From positions 1 to 64,000 of the forward strand of contig JAKPPB010000033.1 in assembly GCA_029547605.1 (NCBI GenBank): a stretch of 64,000 nucleotides of DNA, written 5' to 3'. The translations under genes were made by a program, and so were the position numbers. The notes under the pieces were generated by a model, which saw nothing but the letters and a program-made list of their open reading frames with translations, was not told the DNA's origin and ran no database searches. The stretch comes from Methanobacteriota archaeon. GTDB taxonomy: Archaea > Halobacteriota > Methanomicrobia > Methanomicrobiales > Methanospirillaceae. Of this stretch, positions 53,513 to 63,381 are shown in pieces (position 1 is the first letter of the stretch; each line of letters starts with the position of its first letter).

Positions 53513-56455
53513 TCAGAACCTCCCGAACGGCGCCTTGTAGGCAGCTTCCATCTCTGCAACCCGAAGGTCGACCATCGGTCTCCCTGCAGTCACCCGGAAG
53601 CTTGAGCCCCCCACTCTGCCGAGGAGCATCGCATCGGTGCCAAGCGTCTCCTCGAATTCCTGGCGGTTCCCTGGCGAGACAGTAACCACGATCCGCCCGA
53701 GCGACTCCGAGAAGAGGTAGTAATCAGGGCGTATTGTGACTGGAACAGCGATCTCCATGCCAATCATCCCTGCGATGGAGACTTTTGCCAGTGCGGTGAG
53801 GAGGCCACCGTGGCTGACAGGGAACGCAGAGGCAACGAGTCCCCTCTCTATCGCCTTTGTGAGCCGCCCATACCGCTCTCTCGCTCTGTCCAGGTCGAGG
53901 GCCGGTACGCGGTTCCCTAAACTCCCGAGGTGCATGAAGTACTCGGATCCCCCGAGTTCCTCTTTGGTCTCGCCGAGCACGTAGATGAGGTCCCCGGCAC
54001 ACTTGGCATCCATCGAGACTGCCTTCTTGACGTCAGGGTGGATCCCGATAGAGGAGATGAGGAGCGTCGGGAGGACCGAGACTTTCACGGGGTTGTTCTC
54101 TCCATCGAACCCCGAAAAGTCGTTGAACATGCTGTCCTTGCCGGAGATGAAGGGGGTAGAGAACGCGATGGCGCCGTCGTAGCAACCGAAGGCTGCCCGT
54201 TTCAGCTGCCAGAGCCGTTCCGGGTCGTCGGAAGAGCACCAGCAGAAGTTGTCGAGGAGCGCGATCCCGTCCAGAGGCACGCCGATTGCGATGAGTCCCC
54301 GTATGGCCAGGTCGATGGCTGCGATGGCCATCCGGTAGGGATCGATCTCCGAGTACAGGGGAAAGAGCCCCTGCGAGAGCCCGACACCCTTCTCTGATCC
54401 CGGCACGACCTTCGTGAGCGTGGCGCACCCCTGGGCCCTCCCTGCCCCCTGCACGGGCCCAAGGATGTGTCCTCCCTGGACTGTGTGGTCATACTGGGTG
54501 GAGATGAACTCCTTGGAGCAGAGGTTCTTTCGCCGGAGCATGGCAAGGAGTGTTGAGTCAAGCCGGTCGGGGCAGGGTACCGCAGGCTCGGGGTTTTTTG
54601 CGATGACGGGAGTCGTCTTCAGGTGTTTCTTCGGGAGCCCGTCGTGCAGGAAGTCAAGCCCGACATCCATGACGACAGCGCCCTGGCACTCGACCACGCA
54701 CCTCCCGCTCGACGTGAACCTGCCGATCACCGTGGCCTCTACATCGCGCCTCTCCATCAGGTCCATGAACGCGTCCAGGTGCTCCTCCGGCACAGCAAGT
54801 GTCATCCGCTCCTGCGACTCCGAGATCCATATCTCCCAGGGGGCCATGCCGGGGTATTTCAGCGGCACCCTGTCGAGAAAGACGTGGCAACCGTTCGATT
54901 CCTTTGCCATCTCCGCGACGGCGCAGGAGAGGCCCCCCGCGCCGTTGTCGGTGATGCTCCTGTACAAGCCCAGGTCTCGGGCCTCCTTGACAAGGACGTC
55001 CGAGAACTTCTTCTGAGTGATGGGGTCTCCGATCTGGACCGCGGTCACCGGGCTTGCCGGGTCAAGAGCCTCCGAGGAGAAGGTGGCGCCGTGTATGCCG
55101 TCTTTTCCTACACGGCCGCCGACCATGACAATAAGATCTCCTGGCCTGGCCCGTTTCTCGTAGAGCTTCCTGTCGCCGTGGACACGCGGCATCACACCGA
55201 CGGTCCCCGCGAATACGAGGGGCTTTCCCACGTACCGGTCGTGGAAGTAGCACCACCCCTGCGGAGTCGGGATGCCCGAGCAGTTGCCCCCCACGCCGAC
55301 CCCGTGGACGACACCGTCGAGGATCCTGCGGGGTGAGAGGACTGGCCTCTCCCGGTCTTTTCCCCGGAAGAGCGCGGGCTCGGACTCGGGGTCTCCGACA
55401 CAGTACCCATACACGTTGATGCAGGGTTTTGCCCCGAGGCCGAACCCTATCGTGTCCCGGTTCACCCCCACGATCCCGGTCAGCGCCCCTCCGAACGGGT
55501 CGAGCGCAGACGGGGAGTTGTGTGTCTCGACCTTGTGCGTCACGAGGAAGGTGTCGTCAAATACGATTGCCCCGGAGTTGTCGGTGAATACCGTCACGCA
55601 GATATCCCGGTCTCCTCTCTTTTTCCGGATGGCATTGGTTGCCGCCTGGATACAGGTACGATAGAGCCCGTCCGGGACATCATCGTCCATTGCAGAGGCG
55701 AAGATGGTGTGCTTGCAGTGCTCGCTCCAGGTCTGCGCGAGCGACTCGAGCTCGACGTCAGTCGGCCTGCGCCCGCGATCCCGGAAATAGTCACGTATTG
55801 CATGAAGCTGGGGAAGGTCAAGGGCGAGGGGCCCGCGCCGCTCACCTGTGAGTGGATCACGGATCCCCTCCTTTCCAAGCCGGGCGAGTTCCGAATCGTC
55901 GAGATCGAGGTCGACGGTCTCGGCTGTCGGCAGCTCATGCAGCGAGACGAAGGGTGCGACTGGGTCCATGCCGCGCTCCCCATACTCCTCCCTGGTCTTC
56001 ACATGCACGCGGTTCACGAGGGGGTTTGCAAGCGTGGCCGAGAGTCTCTCCACGGATTCTGGGGAGAGTGCTCCGCAGACAAGAAAGAGCTGCGAGGAGA
56101 AGACGGCTTCGCCCTCTCCGAACCGGTATCCGGAATAGTCCTCGATAGTCTGCCGTGCGGTCGTCCCCACGTTGTCGGTGACGCCGGGCAGGAATCCGAC
56201 CTCGATCGCCAGGTCAAAGGCGGCAGAGGTCGCCCGATCGACGGTGTACTCCTGCACGACGGGGTTGACGAGCTGGGCGCCGATCTCCGAGAGCTCGGAC
56301 TGCGAGAAGTCCCTTGCGCGGGTGGCGATGGTATAGACATCCACCAGGTGCACGGCATCGACCGGAATCCCGAGGGAGCGGATCCGATCAGTCCGGGTCT
56401 TCTGCCGCGGGTCGTCCCGGTAGCGGACTTCTATCCGGTGGATGTGAGAAGCCAT
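53513..56455 (-). CDS. purL: Phosphoribosylformylglycinamidine synthase with fused N-terminal PurS-like region
   Basis: 980 residues. The first 170 contain two PurS-like halves (HIHRIEVRYRDDPRQK then DNVGTTARQTIEDYSG and LANPLVNRVHVKTREEYG), fused to the PurL synthetase core (SLAQTWSEHCKHTIF, VETHNSPSALDPFGGALTG, GKDSMFNDFSG). The usual archaeal arrangement has PurS as a separate protein. It converts FGAR to FGAM with PurQ, encoded next. I start at MASHIHRIE. Confidence 0.94.
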   Translation of the reverse strand: MASHIHRIEVRYRDDPRQKTRTDRIRSLGIPVDAVHLVDVYTIATRARDFSQSELSEIGAQLVNPVVQEYTVDRATSAAFDLAIEVGFLPGVTDNVGTTARQTIEDYSGYRFGEGEAVFSSQLFLVCGALSPESVERLSATLANPLVNRVHVKTREEYGERGMDPVAPFVSLHELPTAETVDLDLDDSELARLGKEGIRDPLTGERRGPLALDLPQLHAIRDYFRDRGRRPTDVELESLAQTWSEHCKHTIFASAMDDDVPDGLYRTCIQAATNAIRKKRGDRDICVTVFTDNSGAIVFDDTFLVTHKVETHNSPSALDPFGGALTGIVGVNRDTIGFGLGAKPCINVYGYCVGDPESEPALFRGKDRERPVLSPRRILDGVVHGVGVGGNCSGIPTPQGWCYFHDRYVGKPLVFAGTVGVMPRVHGDRKLYEKRARPGDLIVMVGGRVGKDGIHGATFSSEALDPASPVTAVQIGDPITQKKFSDVLVKEARDLGLYRSITDNGAGGLSCAVAEMAKESNGCHVFLDRVPLKYPGMAPWEIWISESQERMTLAVPEEHLDAFMDLMERRDVEATVIGRFTSSGRCVVECQGAVVMDVGLDFLHDGLPKKHLKTTPVIAKNPEPAVPCPDRLDSTLLAMLRRKNLCSKEFISTQYDHTVQGGHILGPVQGAGRAQGCATLTKVVPGSEKGVGLSQGLFPLYSEIDPYRMAIAAIDLAIRGLIAIGVPLDGIALLDNFCWCSSDDPERLWQLKRAAFGCYDGAIAFSTPFISGKDSMFNDFSGFDGENNPVKVSVLPTLLISSIGIHPDVKKAVSMDAKCAGDLIYVLGETKEELGGSEYFMHLGSLGNRVPALDLDRARERYGRLTKAIERGLVASAFPVSHGGLLTALAKVSIAGMIGMEIAVPVTIRPDYYLFSESLGRIVVTVSPGNRQEFEETLGTDAMLLGRVGGSSFRVTAGRPMVDLRVAEMEAAYKAPFGRF

Positions 56456-56653
56456 GGATAGTGATGGTGCGTAAACCGACAAAATAGCTACCGAAGCGGC
56501 CAGGTCCCGTGCACCATCTGGCCCTGCCTTTCAGCCCGCTACGCATCCTTCGTTTATCGAGAGAGAAATCGGCCTGCGAATATCCTGCGTCATGCGGATC
56601 ATGCACACAACGAAGTGCCCGGCTTTTTCTCTTCGCACGCCGACGGGAGATGT

Positions 56654-57088
56654 ATGAAACAAATCGTGTATGCACTCATGATCCTCACAATCGCAGTCCT
56701 TGCCTGCGGGTGTACGACCACCACACCTTCATCCCAGGTCGTACGAGCTACGATACCGGACCTCACCGGCAACTGGTCAGGCACGATGAAGGGGTTCATC
56801 GAGGAGAAAGGATACACCGACTACCCGGGCGAGGCAATGACCATGCGGATTACCGAGCAGAGAGGAAGGATCTTCTCGGGGGAGATCGTCTTCTCGAACC
56901 AGACCGCCACGAATAAGGTCAAGGCATTTGCCGGAGCAATCAATCCTGACGGCCAGACCTTCTCCATCGTTGAGCATGGAGGCGGGTCCTCGACCGGGAC
57001 ACTTCTCTCACCCGGCGAACTCGAGCTCGTCTACATCGAGAGGGCAGTCCCGTTCACCATCGCGATCGATACGCTGAAGAAAAGGTGA
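56654..57088 (+). CDS. Small lipoprotein, hypothetical
   Basis: 144 residues. Lipobox LAVLACGC near residue 17-20 predicts lipid attachment. The mature part is beta-rich (DLTGNWSGTMKGFIEEKGY, EQRGRIFSGEIVFSN), with a lipocalin-like pattern of strands common in small archaeal lipoproteins. No family known to me. GGGAGATGT precedes the ATG at 56654, which fixes the start. It is divergent from purL. Confidence 0.6.
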   Translation: MKQIVYALMILTIAVLACGCTTTTPSSQVVRATIPDLTGNWSGTMKGFIEEKGYTDYPGEAMTMRITEQRGRIFSGEIVFSNQTATNKVKAFAGAINPDGQTFSIVEHGGGSSTGTLLSPGELELVYIERAVPFTIAIDTLKKR

Positions 57089-57238
57089 GAGGGACACCAC
57101 GCTCTCACTGGCGCCGGGAATCCAGTCCAGGAGCCTTGGGACCGGCGTGCGGCATGGAGTGGGCACTCCGTTCCATGATATACGCCGCGATCCCCTCATT
57201 ATGCTGCGGCGTCGTCCGGGAGGTCAGATACACCTGGA

Positions 57239-57658
57239 TCAGATCGACTTCTCCCACCCCTGCCCCATGTCTACGAGCGGCCGGACCTCGGTCACTTCGA
57301 ACCTCACCGCGGCGTGGATCATCCCTGCCGCAGCCTCTCCTGCCACCTTTGCGATCTGGCCCCTGAGGCCGTCGAGCATCTCCCCTGAAGTGGCGATATC
57401 CTTTGCCACCAGGTAGACTCTGATACCCTTCCAGTCCATGATGCTCTTTCCCGGCTCCATTATCAGGTAGGCCGCGTGCGGGTTCTCCATGAGGTTGGAG
57501 AACGAGCGGTTCTTCCCAAGGCCCATGATGACGGTCTTCTCATCGGTCATGTGCGGCGAGCCGAAGACGGCAACGTCAACTTTTCCATCCTTCCCGGAGG
57601 TGCTGAGTGTCCCGATCCTCGGCTGCCTGTTGAAGTACTCCATCAGTCTCGATGGCAT
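57239..57658 (-). CDS. Pyridoxamine 5'-phosphate oxidase-like flavin/F420-binding protein
   Basis: 139 residues in the split beta-barrel fold: MEYFNRQPRIGTLSTSGKDGKVDVAVFGSP, KNRSFSNLMENPHAAYLIM. This family binds FMN or F420 and reduces or oxidises small substrates. In methanogens F420-dependent forms are common, but the cofactor cannot be decided. GGGGG lies 7 nt before the ATG at 57658. Confidence 0.8.
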   Translation of the reverse strand: MPSRLMEYFNRQPRIGTLSTSGKDGKVDVAVFGSPHMTDEKTVIMGLGKNRSFSNLMENPHAAYLIMEPGKSIMDWKGIRVYLVAKDIATSGEMLDGLRGQIAKVAGEAAAGMIHAAVRFEVTEVRPLVDMGQGWEKSI

Positions 57659-57793
57659 ATGCATTCCCCCGACACAACTGGCTTGCAGGGCACACTGCTT
57701 AAACGTTGTGGAGATATCCGTTCCTGGAGAGGAGACTCCACTGCACTATGGAGTAGAGGGAGAAACCATGCCCCGGGGATGCGGGCCCCCTCC

Positions 57794-57964
57794 CTAGTCC
57801 GTCTCCCACCGGTCCTGTGAGATGAAGTACGGGGGGGCCGTCCGGTGGAGGACACCCCCGCACTCGGGGCAGAAATGGGGGCCCTGGGGTGGGGGTGCAC
57901 AGCAGGAACATCCTGAATTGAGGTAGAATTCCCTGCTGCAACTGGCACACTTCAAGCGTTCCAT
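57794..57964 (-). CDS. Small zinc-ribbon protein
   Basis: 56 residues with two Cys pairs, MERLKCASCSREFYL and HFCPECGGVL, plus an extra Cys cluster CSCCAP in the loop. It is a metal-binding zinc-ribbon with no recognised partner. The predicted protein is short, so confidence is limited. An upstream ATG at 57976 would add four residues. Confidence 0.5.
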   Translation of the reverse strand: MERLKCASCSREFYLNSGCSCCAPPPQGPHFCPECGGVLHRTAPPYFISQDRWETD

Positions 57965-58190
57965 GCAGGTGTACAATGGCGGGATAACGGTTCAATCCTT
58001 TGGTATAGTGTGGGGGGGGAGATCCTGCAGGACAGGAATGTCCGTTTAAGAAAAAACGGAAAATATCATGCGAATTTCGAAAAAAGCATGATAAACCCGG
58101 ATATCTTCTCCTGGATAAACGTGCCGGGACCACTTTCACCCCGCGTGCTCTCCCACCCTTAAGGATGGGTGAGGTGCCAGTCTCACAGGC

Positions 58191-58721
58191 ATGGAGTTCG
58201 ATCTGCACCCCACGGTCACGCTCCGGAGCGGGACCTTCTCGGCCGTCGTGGCGCCCGGGGATGTGGTGCTGGAGGGGTTAAACGACAGCCCGGTGCTCAG
58301 GCGGTTCCTGTTCCTCTTCGTGAGCGGTAACTACTCACGGCTCCTCTCGGGGATCAACCGCAGGTCGGTCAGTATCGAAGTGAGGCGGGCGTTCACCGCC
58401 TTCCAGCTCATGCAGATCATCCGCGAGTCCTACCACACCATCGTCTTCGTCGAGCACGATTCCTCTCTCTACGAAGGTGTGGGGGAGGAGATGGCCCCTC
58501 AGGTGGGAGAGGCCCTCCGGCAGCTCGGGCAGGGGGCGCTCGTCGTCCTGTACACCGAGTGTGCGGATCCCTCGTTCGATGCGATGGCAAGGTTTGCGGA
58601 CCGGGTCTTCTACCTGGCAAGTCCCGCGGCACGGCCGCCGGCACCCAGGGCAAGGGGTCGGGGGAGGGAGCGTTACCCGGGGGGGCTTCCCCGCGGCCAG
58701 CAGACCCTCGGGGGGCTGTGA
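58191..58721 (+). CDS. RecA/RadA-fold protein lacking the Walker A loop (putative PolB2 partner)
   Basis: 176 residues. Hydrophobic strands with acidic ends (YHTIVFVEHD, residues 81-90; QGALVVLYTE, 114-123; ADRVFYLAS, 136-144) follow the order of a RecA-like core from Walker B onward. No G-x-x-G-K-T loop is seen, so it probably does not hydrolyse ATP. The C-terminus is Arg/Gly/Pro-rich. It sits 1 nt before the next small gene and upstream of a divergent polymerase, resembling the imuA-like position in translesion operons. Function inferred from context. Confidence 0.5.
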   Translation: MEFDLHPTVTLRSGTFSAVVAPGDVVLEGLNDSPVLRRFLFLFVSGNYSRLLSGINRRSVSIEVRRAFTAFQLMQIIRESYHTIVFVEHDSSLYEGVGEEMAPQVGEALRQLGQGALVVLYTECADPSFDAMARFADRVFYLASPAARPPAPRARGRGRERYPGGLPRGQQTLGGL

Positions 58722-58722
58722 G

Positions 58723-58965
58723 ATGGGGAGGAGTTTTGCCAGCGTGCGAATGGGAGTCAGGGAGATCCTCTCCCGCTGGGAGCGGGCCGCCCGCGCCCTT
58801 CCCGGCAAGGAACGGGAGCATGCCCTCCGGGTGATCGCGATGGCACGGGTGCACGCGAGCGAGTGCTTTTACGCATTCGACGACCCGCTCGAGGCCGTGC
58901 TCTTCTCGGTCCTCCTGGAGGTCGCAAAGGAGCGCGAGGAGGGGAGGGGGCGTGTGGATCCTTGA
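58723..58965 (+). CDS. Small helical protein of the PolB2-like cluster
   Basis: 80 residues, predicted all helical: VRMGVREILSRWERAARAL, REHALRVIAMARVHASECF and LEAVLFSVLLEVAKERE. I do not recognise it as a named family. Its stop is 13 nt inside the polymerase gene, so both are translationally coupled. Small helical proteins accompany archaeal PolB2 in some lineages, to my memory. Confidence 0.55.
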   Translation: MGRSFASVRMGVREILSRWERAARALPGKEREHALRVIAMARVHASECFYAFDDPLEAVLFSVLLEVAKEREEGRGRVDP

Positions 58966-60937
58966 CACCTGCTCCCGGAACGGGCAGGTGGAGATATGGG
59001 AGCGGGGCCGCGGCGGCCGGCACCTGGTCGTCCCTGCTCCCCCCTCATTCCTCCTTCACCTGCCGGACCCGCATGCCCACGGGGATCTCCTTGAGGGCCT
59101 TGAGTGTCGCTTCCCCGTGGAGGAGTGCAGCATCCGGACCGTGTACGGAACTCTCGACGGCTACCGGGTAGAGGCCGGCAGGGAGGTCGCAGCACTCGTC
59201 GAGAAACAGACGCGGTACGAGGCCCGGATCTTCAATGCCGATCTCCGGCCTGACCAGTGCGTCCTTGCATCGTGCGGCATTGTCCCCTGCAGCGACGAAG
59301 GGGAGTCGCGGTTCTCCACCGATCTCTCCTTTGATCTCCCTGCAATGGAGATCGCGGTCGAGGACAACCCCTTCGCCGCAGGCACTTTCACCTCGCTCTC
59401 GCTCTCTGTCGACGGGAGGCAGGTGCGGCTCGGGGGGGACGAGATGGCCATCCTCTCTGACATGGAAGGCCTCATCTGCTCCGCTGACCCGGACGTGATC
59501 CTCTTCCCCCAGGCCGACATCTGGGTGCCCCGGCTGGCAGCAAGAGCCCGCGCTCACGGGCTCGATACCGGTATCTCCCGGACGGGGAGGTTCCGGCGTC
59601 TCCAGGCAAAGTCATACTGGAGCTACGGGAAGACGGAGTTCCGGGTGGGGGCCCTGATCCCCGACGGCAGGCTGCTGGTGGACACCCGCCAGAGCTTCCA
59701 CTACAGGGAGAGCGGGCTCTCCGGAATCCTTCTCGGGGCACGTATCTCGGGGCTCTCCCCGAACCTCGCCGCCCGGTTCACCTCCGGGACCCTCATCTCG
59801 TCCTACGAGGTCTACGAGGCGCTCCGCAGGGGGATCGCGGTCCCCTGGCGGAAGGATGACCCTGAGGTGGTGCGGCGGTTCCCGGAACTGAAGGCGGCGG
59901 ACAGGGGAGGGATGATGTTCCAGCCGGTTCCCGGCCTGTATACATCGGTGCACGAGATTGACTTTACCTCCCTCTACCCGTCACTCATCGTCAGGGACAA
60001 CCTCTCTCCCGAGACCCTCGCAGACCCCGGGAAAGAAGGCTTCCTCCCCCAAGTCCTGGCCCCCCTCATCGCCATGCGGATGGAGACCAAGCAGAAGAAG
60101 GCGCTCGATCCCCGGTATGCGGGTCTTGATGCGATCCTCAAGTGGATGCTCGTGACATGCTTCGGGTACACCGGGTACCGCAACGCGAAGTTCGGGAGGA
60201 TCGAGGTGCATGAGGCAATCACCGCCAGTGCCCGCGAAGTCCTGATCCAGACAAGGGACATCGCCGAGGAGATGGGCTTTTCCGTCCTGCACGGGATCGT
60301 GGACTGCCTCTGGGTGCAGGGCGGCCCGGTTGCCGCGTTCAGGGAACGGGTGGAGCGGGAGACCCGCCTGCATACGGTGGTGGACGCCTACGACTGGCTT
60401 GTCTTCCTCCCGATGGCCGACGGGACCGGGGCCTACACCCGCTACTATGGCAGGCTCTCGGACGGGAGTCTCAAGGTGCGGGGGATCGCGGCGCGCCGTG
60501 GAGACACTCCTCCCTTCATCAGGGACGTGCAGGAGGAGATGCTGGCGTGTATGCAGCAGGCCCGTACACCGGAAGAGATCGCGGCACTCCGTGAGCCGCT
60601 CCGGCAACGCTACCGCAGGGCAGTCGAGGAGCTCCCTTCTGCCCGGCCGGGAGAGATGGCGGTCAGCAGGAGGATCAGCACCCTCCGCCACCGGCACGCG
60701 TGCCCCGAGGCATCGGCGGTGAAGGCCTGCGCGGCGGAGGGGGTCGTCCTCTCCCCTGGGATGGAGGTGAGCTACGTTGTCACCGACTCACGCACCTGGG
60801 CTGTAGACCTTGACTGGAAGGCCGCCCGTTTCGATGTGGGCTACTACCGCACGCTGCTCGGGAAGGCCTGGGAAGAAGTAATTTTTGCTGCAGAGGAGGC
60901 AGCGATGCAGGAAGAGCGCAGGCAGCAGGTGACCTGA
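58952..60937 (+). CDS. Divergent family B DNA polymerase (PolB2-like), predicted exonuclease-negative
   Basis: 661 residues from a GTG start with AGGAGGGG upstream. Polymerase motif A is intact ([10 protein letters not shown], catalytic Asp337), and motif B has Lys397 ([16 protein letters not shown]). In motif C the family's G-D-T-D becomes G-I-V-D, keeping the second, metal-binding Asp451. Exonuclease motifs are absent: FDLPAMEI (Asp128) replaces the usual D-I-E and ILFPQADIW replaces the NxxxFD. An error-prone or lesion-bypass polymerase without proofreading is expected. It ends the three-gene cluster. Confidence 0.75.
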   Translation: MWILDTCSRNGQVEIWERGRGGRHLVVPAPPSFLLHLPDPHAHGDLLEGLECRFPVEECSIRTVYGTLDGYRVEAGREVAALVEKQTRYEARIFNADLRPDQCVLASCGIVPCSDEGESRFSTDLSFDLPAMEIAVEDNPFAAGTFTSLSLSVDGRQVRLGGDEMAILSDMEGLICSADPDVILFPQADIWVPRLAARARAHGLDTGISRTGRFRRLQAKSYWSYGKTEFRVGALIPDGRLLVDTRQSFHYRESGLSGILLGARISGLSPNLAARFTSGTLISSYEVYEALRRGIAVPWRKDDPEVVRRFPELKAADRGGMMFQPVPGLYTSVHEIDFTSLYPSLIVRDNLSPETLADPGKEGFLPQVLAPLIAMRMETKQKKALDPRYAGLDAILKWMLVTCFGYTGYRNAKFGRIEVHEAITASAREVLIQTRDIAEEMGFSVLHGIVDCLWVQGGPVAAFRERVERETRLHTVVDAYDWLVFLPMADGTGAYTRYYGRLSDGSLKVRGIAARRGDTPPFIRDVQEEMLACMQQARTPEEIAALREPLRQRYRRAVEELPSARPGEMAVSRRISTLRHRHACPEASAVKACAAEGVVLSPGMEVSYVVTDSRTWAVDLDWKAARFDVGYYRTLLGKAWEEVIFAAEEAAMQEERRQQVT

Positions 60938-61125
60938 TGCCATCTGGGGATGAACGGGACCGGCCGATCTTCACCGGAGATCCGGAGGGGCGAAGCGGCT
61001 GCAGGTATGCCGGCAGCAGGACTGCAGACTCCCCCCGGGGGCTGGGGCGGTCTTCGCGGGAAGGCCATAGGCTTGTCGCGCAGCTCGCGCGAAATGCTCA
61101 ATTTCGTCTCCATCTGAAAAAATGC

Positions 61126-62049
61126 TCACTGGCCCCACCGGTAGACCGCTATTAGTTTCCCGTCAGGGTCCCTGAGCGTGACGGCATCGGCATCGTTTCC
61201 GAGCAGCGGGGCGGAGAGGTTCCAGTAGAGCGTGGTGCCGGTTGGGGTGCCTGAACCGATGTGGAGGGTCACGCGGTCGCCAGGGTGTATGAACACGTTG
61301 CCGAACCTGTAGATTGTCCCACTGTTATCGGCGATCGTCCATCCCGAGAGGTTCAGCGGTTCATCGGAGGCAAGTACGATATACTCGCCGTTAGGGTTCT
61401 CCCTGTCGTCGCCGGGGGCATCGTACTGGACAAAAACGATCGATACGGGGCTTTTTTGCGAACTTTCATGGGTCTTTGCCGCACTCCAGAGCCCGGCCCC
61501 CGCACTCTGTGCCTCGGACTGGAGCAGGAGGTACTGCTGCTTCTTCCCAAACGATTCTTCTGTATAGACCCTTGCGTACCCTCCCTCGAGTAGGAGCGAC
61601 CCTAAGTCAGATCCGTCGACTCCGACATATGCAAGGAGCCTGCCGTACCGGTCCCGCTCACCGGTCATGCAATCTGTCATGAGCGTTACGCCCTTCCCCT
61701 TCACCAGGTTCTCTGTCTGGTCACTGGCCAGGTATCCCCACGAAGTCAGGTATACAGGGCTGCTGATCCCCTCGTATTCATTGCCCCAGTTCCCGTGCTC
61801 TTCGGTCTCAGGAGTGTCGATACCGAGTATGCGCACGGTCTCCTCCCTTCCTCCGGCTGTCTTCACTGCGATGGTGTCCCCGTCGATGACCCTTGTGACA
61901 CGCGCATCGACCGGTATCCCACACGTATATGCCGGGTTTCCCGACGGATCCAGCGTGACTTTCACTGGCATAATACATCCTGCGATGGCGAGCAGACAGG
62001 CGAGTGCGATGGCGAGGGGTATGAAGCGAAAGAGGGAACTCCCTGACAT
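61126..62049 (-). CDS. Secreted lipoprotein thermonuclease (SNase) with C-terminal lamin-tail domain
   Basis: 307 residues. Lipobox AIAGC follows a hydrophobic stretch. The SNase core has ARVTRVIDGDTIAV (metal Asp), VRILGIDTPETEE and DRYGRLLAYV, which are catalytic elements of staphylococcal-type nucleases. The last 110 residues form a lamin-tail (LTD) beta sandwich (YIVLASDEPLNLSGWTIADNSG, FIHPGDRVTLHI). It would degrade extracellular DNA or RNA. Starts at ATG 62049 or 62055; no clear Shine-Dalgarno. Confidence 0.85.
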   Translation of the reverse strand: MSGSSLFRFIPLAIALACLLAIAGCIMPVKVTLDPSGNPAYTCGIPVDARVTRVIDGDTIAVKTAGGREETVRILGIDTPETEEHGNWGNEYEGISSPVYLTSWGYLASDQTENLVKGKGVTLMTDCMTGERDRYGRLLAYVGVDGSDLGSLLLEGGYARVYTEESFGKKQQYLLLQSEAQSAGAGLWSAAKTHESSQKSPVSIVFVQYDAPGDDRENPNGEYIVLASDEPLNLSGWTIADNSGTIYRFGNVFIHPGDRVTLHIGSGTPTGTTLYWNLSAPLLGNDADAVTLRDPDGKLIAVYRWGQ

Positions 62050-62166
62050 AGCCATTCTGGTCGTCGTGCACCCGGATAAGTGTTGGCAGGCCGCCCGGGT
62101 CCGAATGGGCCATGAGGATGGAGGGGAGAGCCGGGTTTTATGTGATAAGGCGACCTTGGTGGAATC

Positions 62167-63381
62167 ATGGACCAGGAAGAGGACCGCGATGCGATCTACC
62201 GCGAGGCGCTGGCGCTCCATGAAAAACACCATGGCAAACTGGAGATACGATCAAAGGTGCCGCTTGAGAGCCGCCATGACCTGTCACGTGCCTACACCCC
62301 CGGGGTGGCCGAGGTCTGCCGTGCGATCCATAAGGACAGGAACCTTGCGTATCGCTACACCCTCAAGCGGAACACGATAGCGATCGTCACTGACGGGACT
62401 GCCGTGCTCGGCCTCGGAAACATCGGCGGGTATGCGGCCATCCCGGTGATGGAAGGAAAGGCCATCCTCTTCAAGAAATTCGCGGGTATCGATGCCTTCC
62501 CCATCTGTTTCGACGGTCCCCAGTCTGACTTCGTGGAGCAGGTCAGAAACATCGCCCCGGTCTTTGGCGGGATCAACCTCGAGGATATCGCCGCCCCCCG
62601 CTGCTTCGAGGTGGAGGAGGGCCTCCAGGACCTCGGCATCCCGGTGATGCACGACGACCAGCACGGCACCGCGATCACTGTCCTCGCGGCCCTCCTCAAC
62701 GCCTGCCGGGCCACGAAGAAGCAGTTCGAGGACCTCCATATCGTGGTCTGCGGGGCCGGTGCCGCAGGGTACGCCATCACGAGGCTCCTCCGCTGCATCG
62801 GGTACAGCCCGGACGTCTGCCGCAGCGTTCGGGAGATCGTGGTCTGTGATACTCAGGGGATCATCCACCGCGCCCGAAAAGGCCTCTACCGCAACAAGTA
62901 CAAGTTCATCCTTGCCGAAGAGACCAACCGCACCGGGCGGACGGGATCGCTCTCTGATGCGATGGAGGGAGCAGACGTCTTCATAGGCGTCTCCGGACCC
63001 GGCGTACTCAACGAAGAGATGATCCGGAGGATGAATGACCACCCAATTGTCTTTGCGATGGCCAACCCCGTCCCCGAGATCATGCCTGACGCCGCCCGGC
63101 GTGGCGGTGCCGCGGTGGTAGGGACGGGGCGAAGCGACTTCCCGAACCAGATCAACAATGCGCTGGCCTTCCCAGGGGTATTCCGGGGTGCGCTCGATGC
63201 CTTTGCCACGTGCATTGGTGACGAGATGAAAGTGGCGGCGGCACACGCGATTGCAGACTGCGTCCCGCATCCCAACCGGGAGCACATCCTTCCCACAATC
63301 CTCGATCGCGACGTGACGCGGGCGATTGCGGGTGCGGTCAGGGAGGCCGCGATACAGTCGGGATATGCAAGGGACCTGTGA
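62167..63381 (+). CDS. NAD(P)-dependent malic enzyme
   Basis: 404 residues. Decarboxylates malate to pyruvate. Segments: LSRAYTPGVAEVCRAI, DGTAVLGLGNIGGYAA with a Rossmann-type Gly loop, EDIAAPRCFEVE, the metal-site VMHDDQHGTAITVLAALLNA and VCGAGAAGYAITRLL. Length matches the short archaeal/bacterial form. Cofactor preference is unknown. It is divergent from the nuclease gene. Confidence 0.93.
   Translation: MDQEEDRDAIYREALALHEKHHGKLEIRSKVPLESRHDLSRAYTPGVAEVCRAIHKDRNLAYRYTLKRNTIAIVTDGTAVLGLGNIGGYAAIPVMEGKAILFKKFAGIDAFPICFDGPQSDFVEQVRNIAPVFGGINLEDIAAPRCFEVEEGLQDLGIPVMHDDQHGTAITVLAALLNACRATKKQFEDLHIVVCGAGAAGYAITRLLRCIGYSPDVCRSVREIVVCDTQGIIHRARKGLYRNKYKFILAEETNRTGRTGSLSDAMEGADVFIGVSGPGVLNEEMIRRMNDHPIVFAMANPVPEIMPDAARRGGAAVVGTGRSDFPNQINNALAFPGVFRGALDAFATCIGDEMKVAAAHAIADCVPHPNREHILPTILDRDVTRAIAGAVREAAIQSGYARDL

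Noticed and set aside
60960-61050. GC-rich inverted repeats near GGCTGCAGGTATGCCGGCAGC
   Set aside because: Arms are short and imperfect; they could weakly terminate the polymerase transcript but no oligo-T follows.
60937-61155. 72-codon frame overlapping the polymerase stop (TGATG) and the SNase end
   Set aside because: The start overlap looks like coupling, but the sequence is low-complexity Arg/Gly-rich with no homology, and it runs antisense into a well supported gene.
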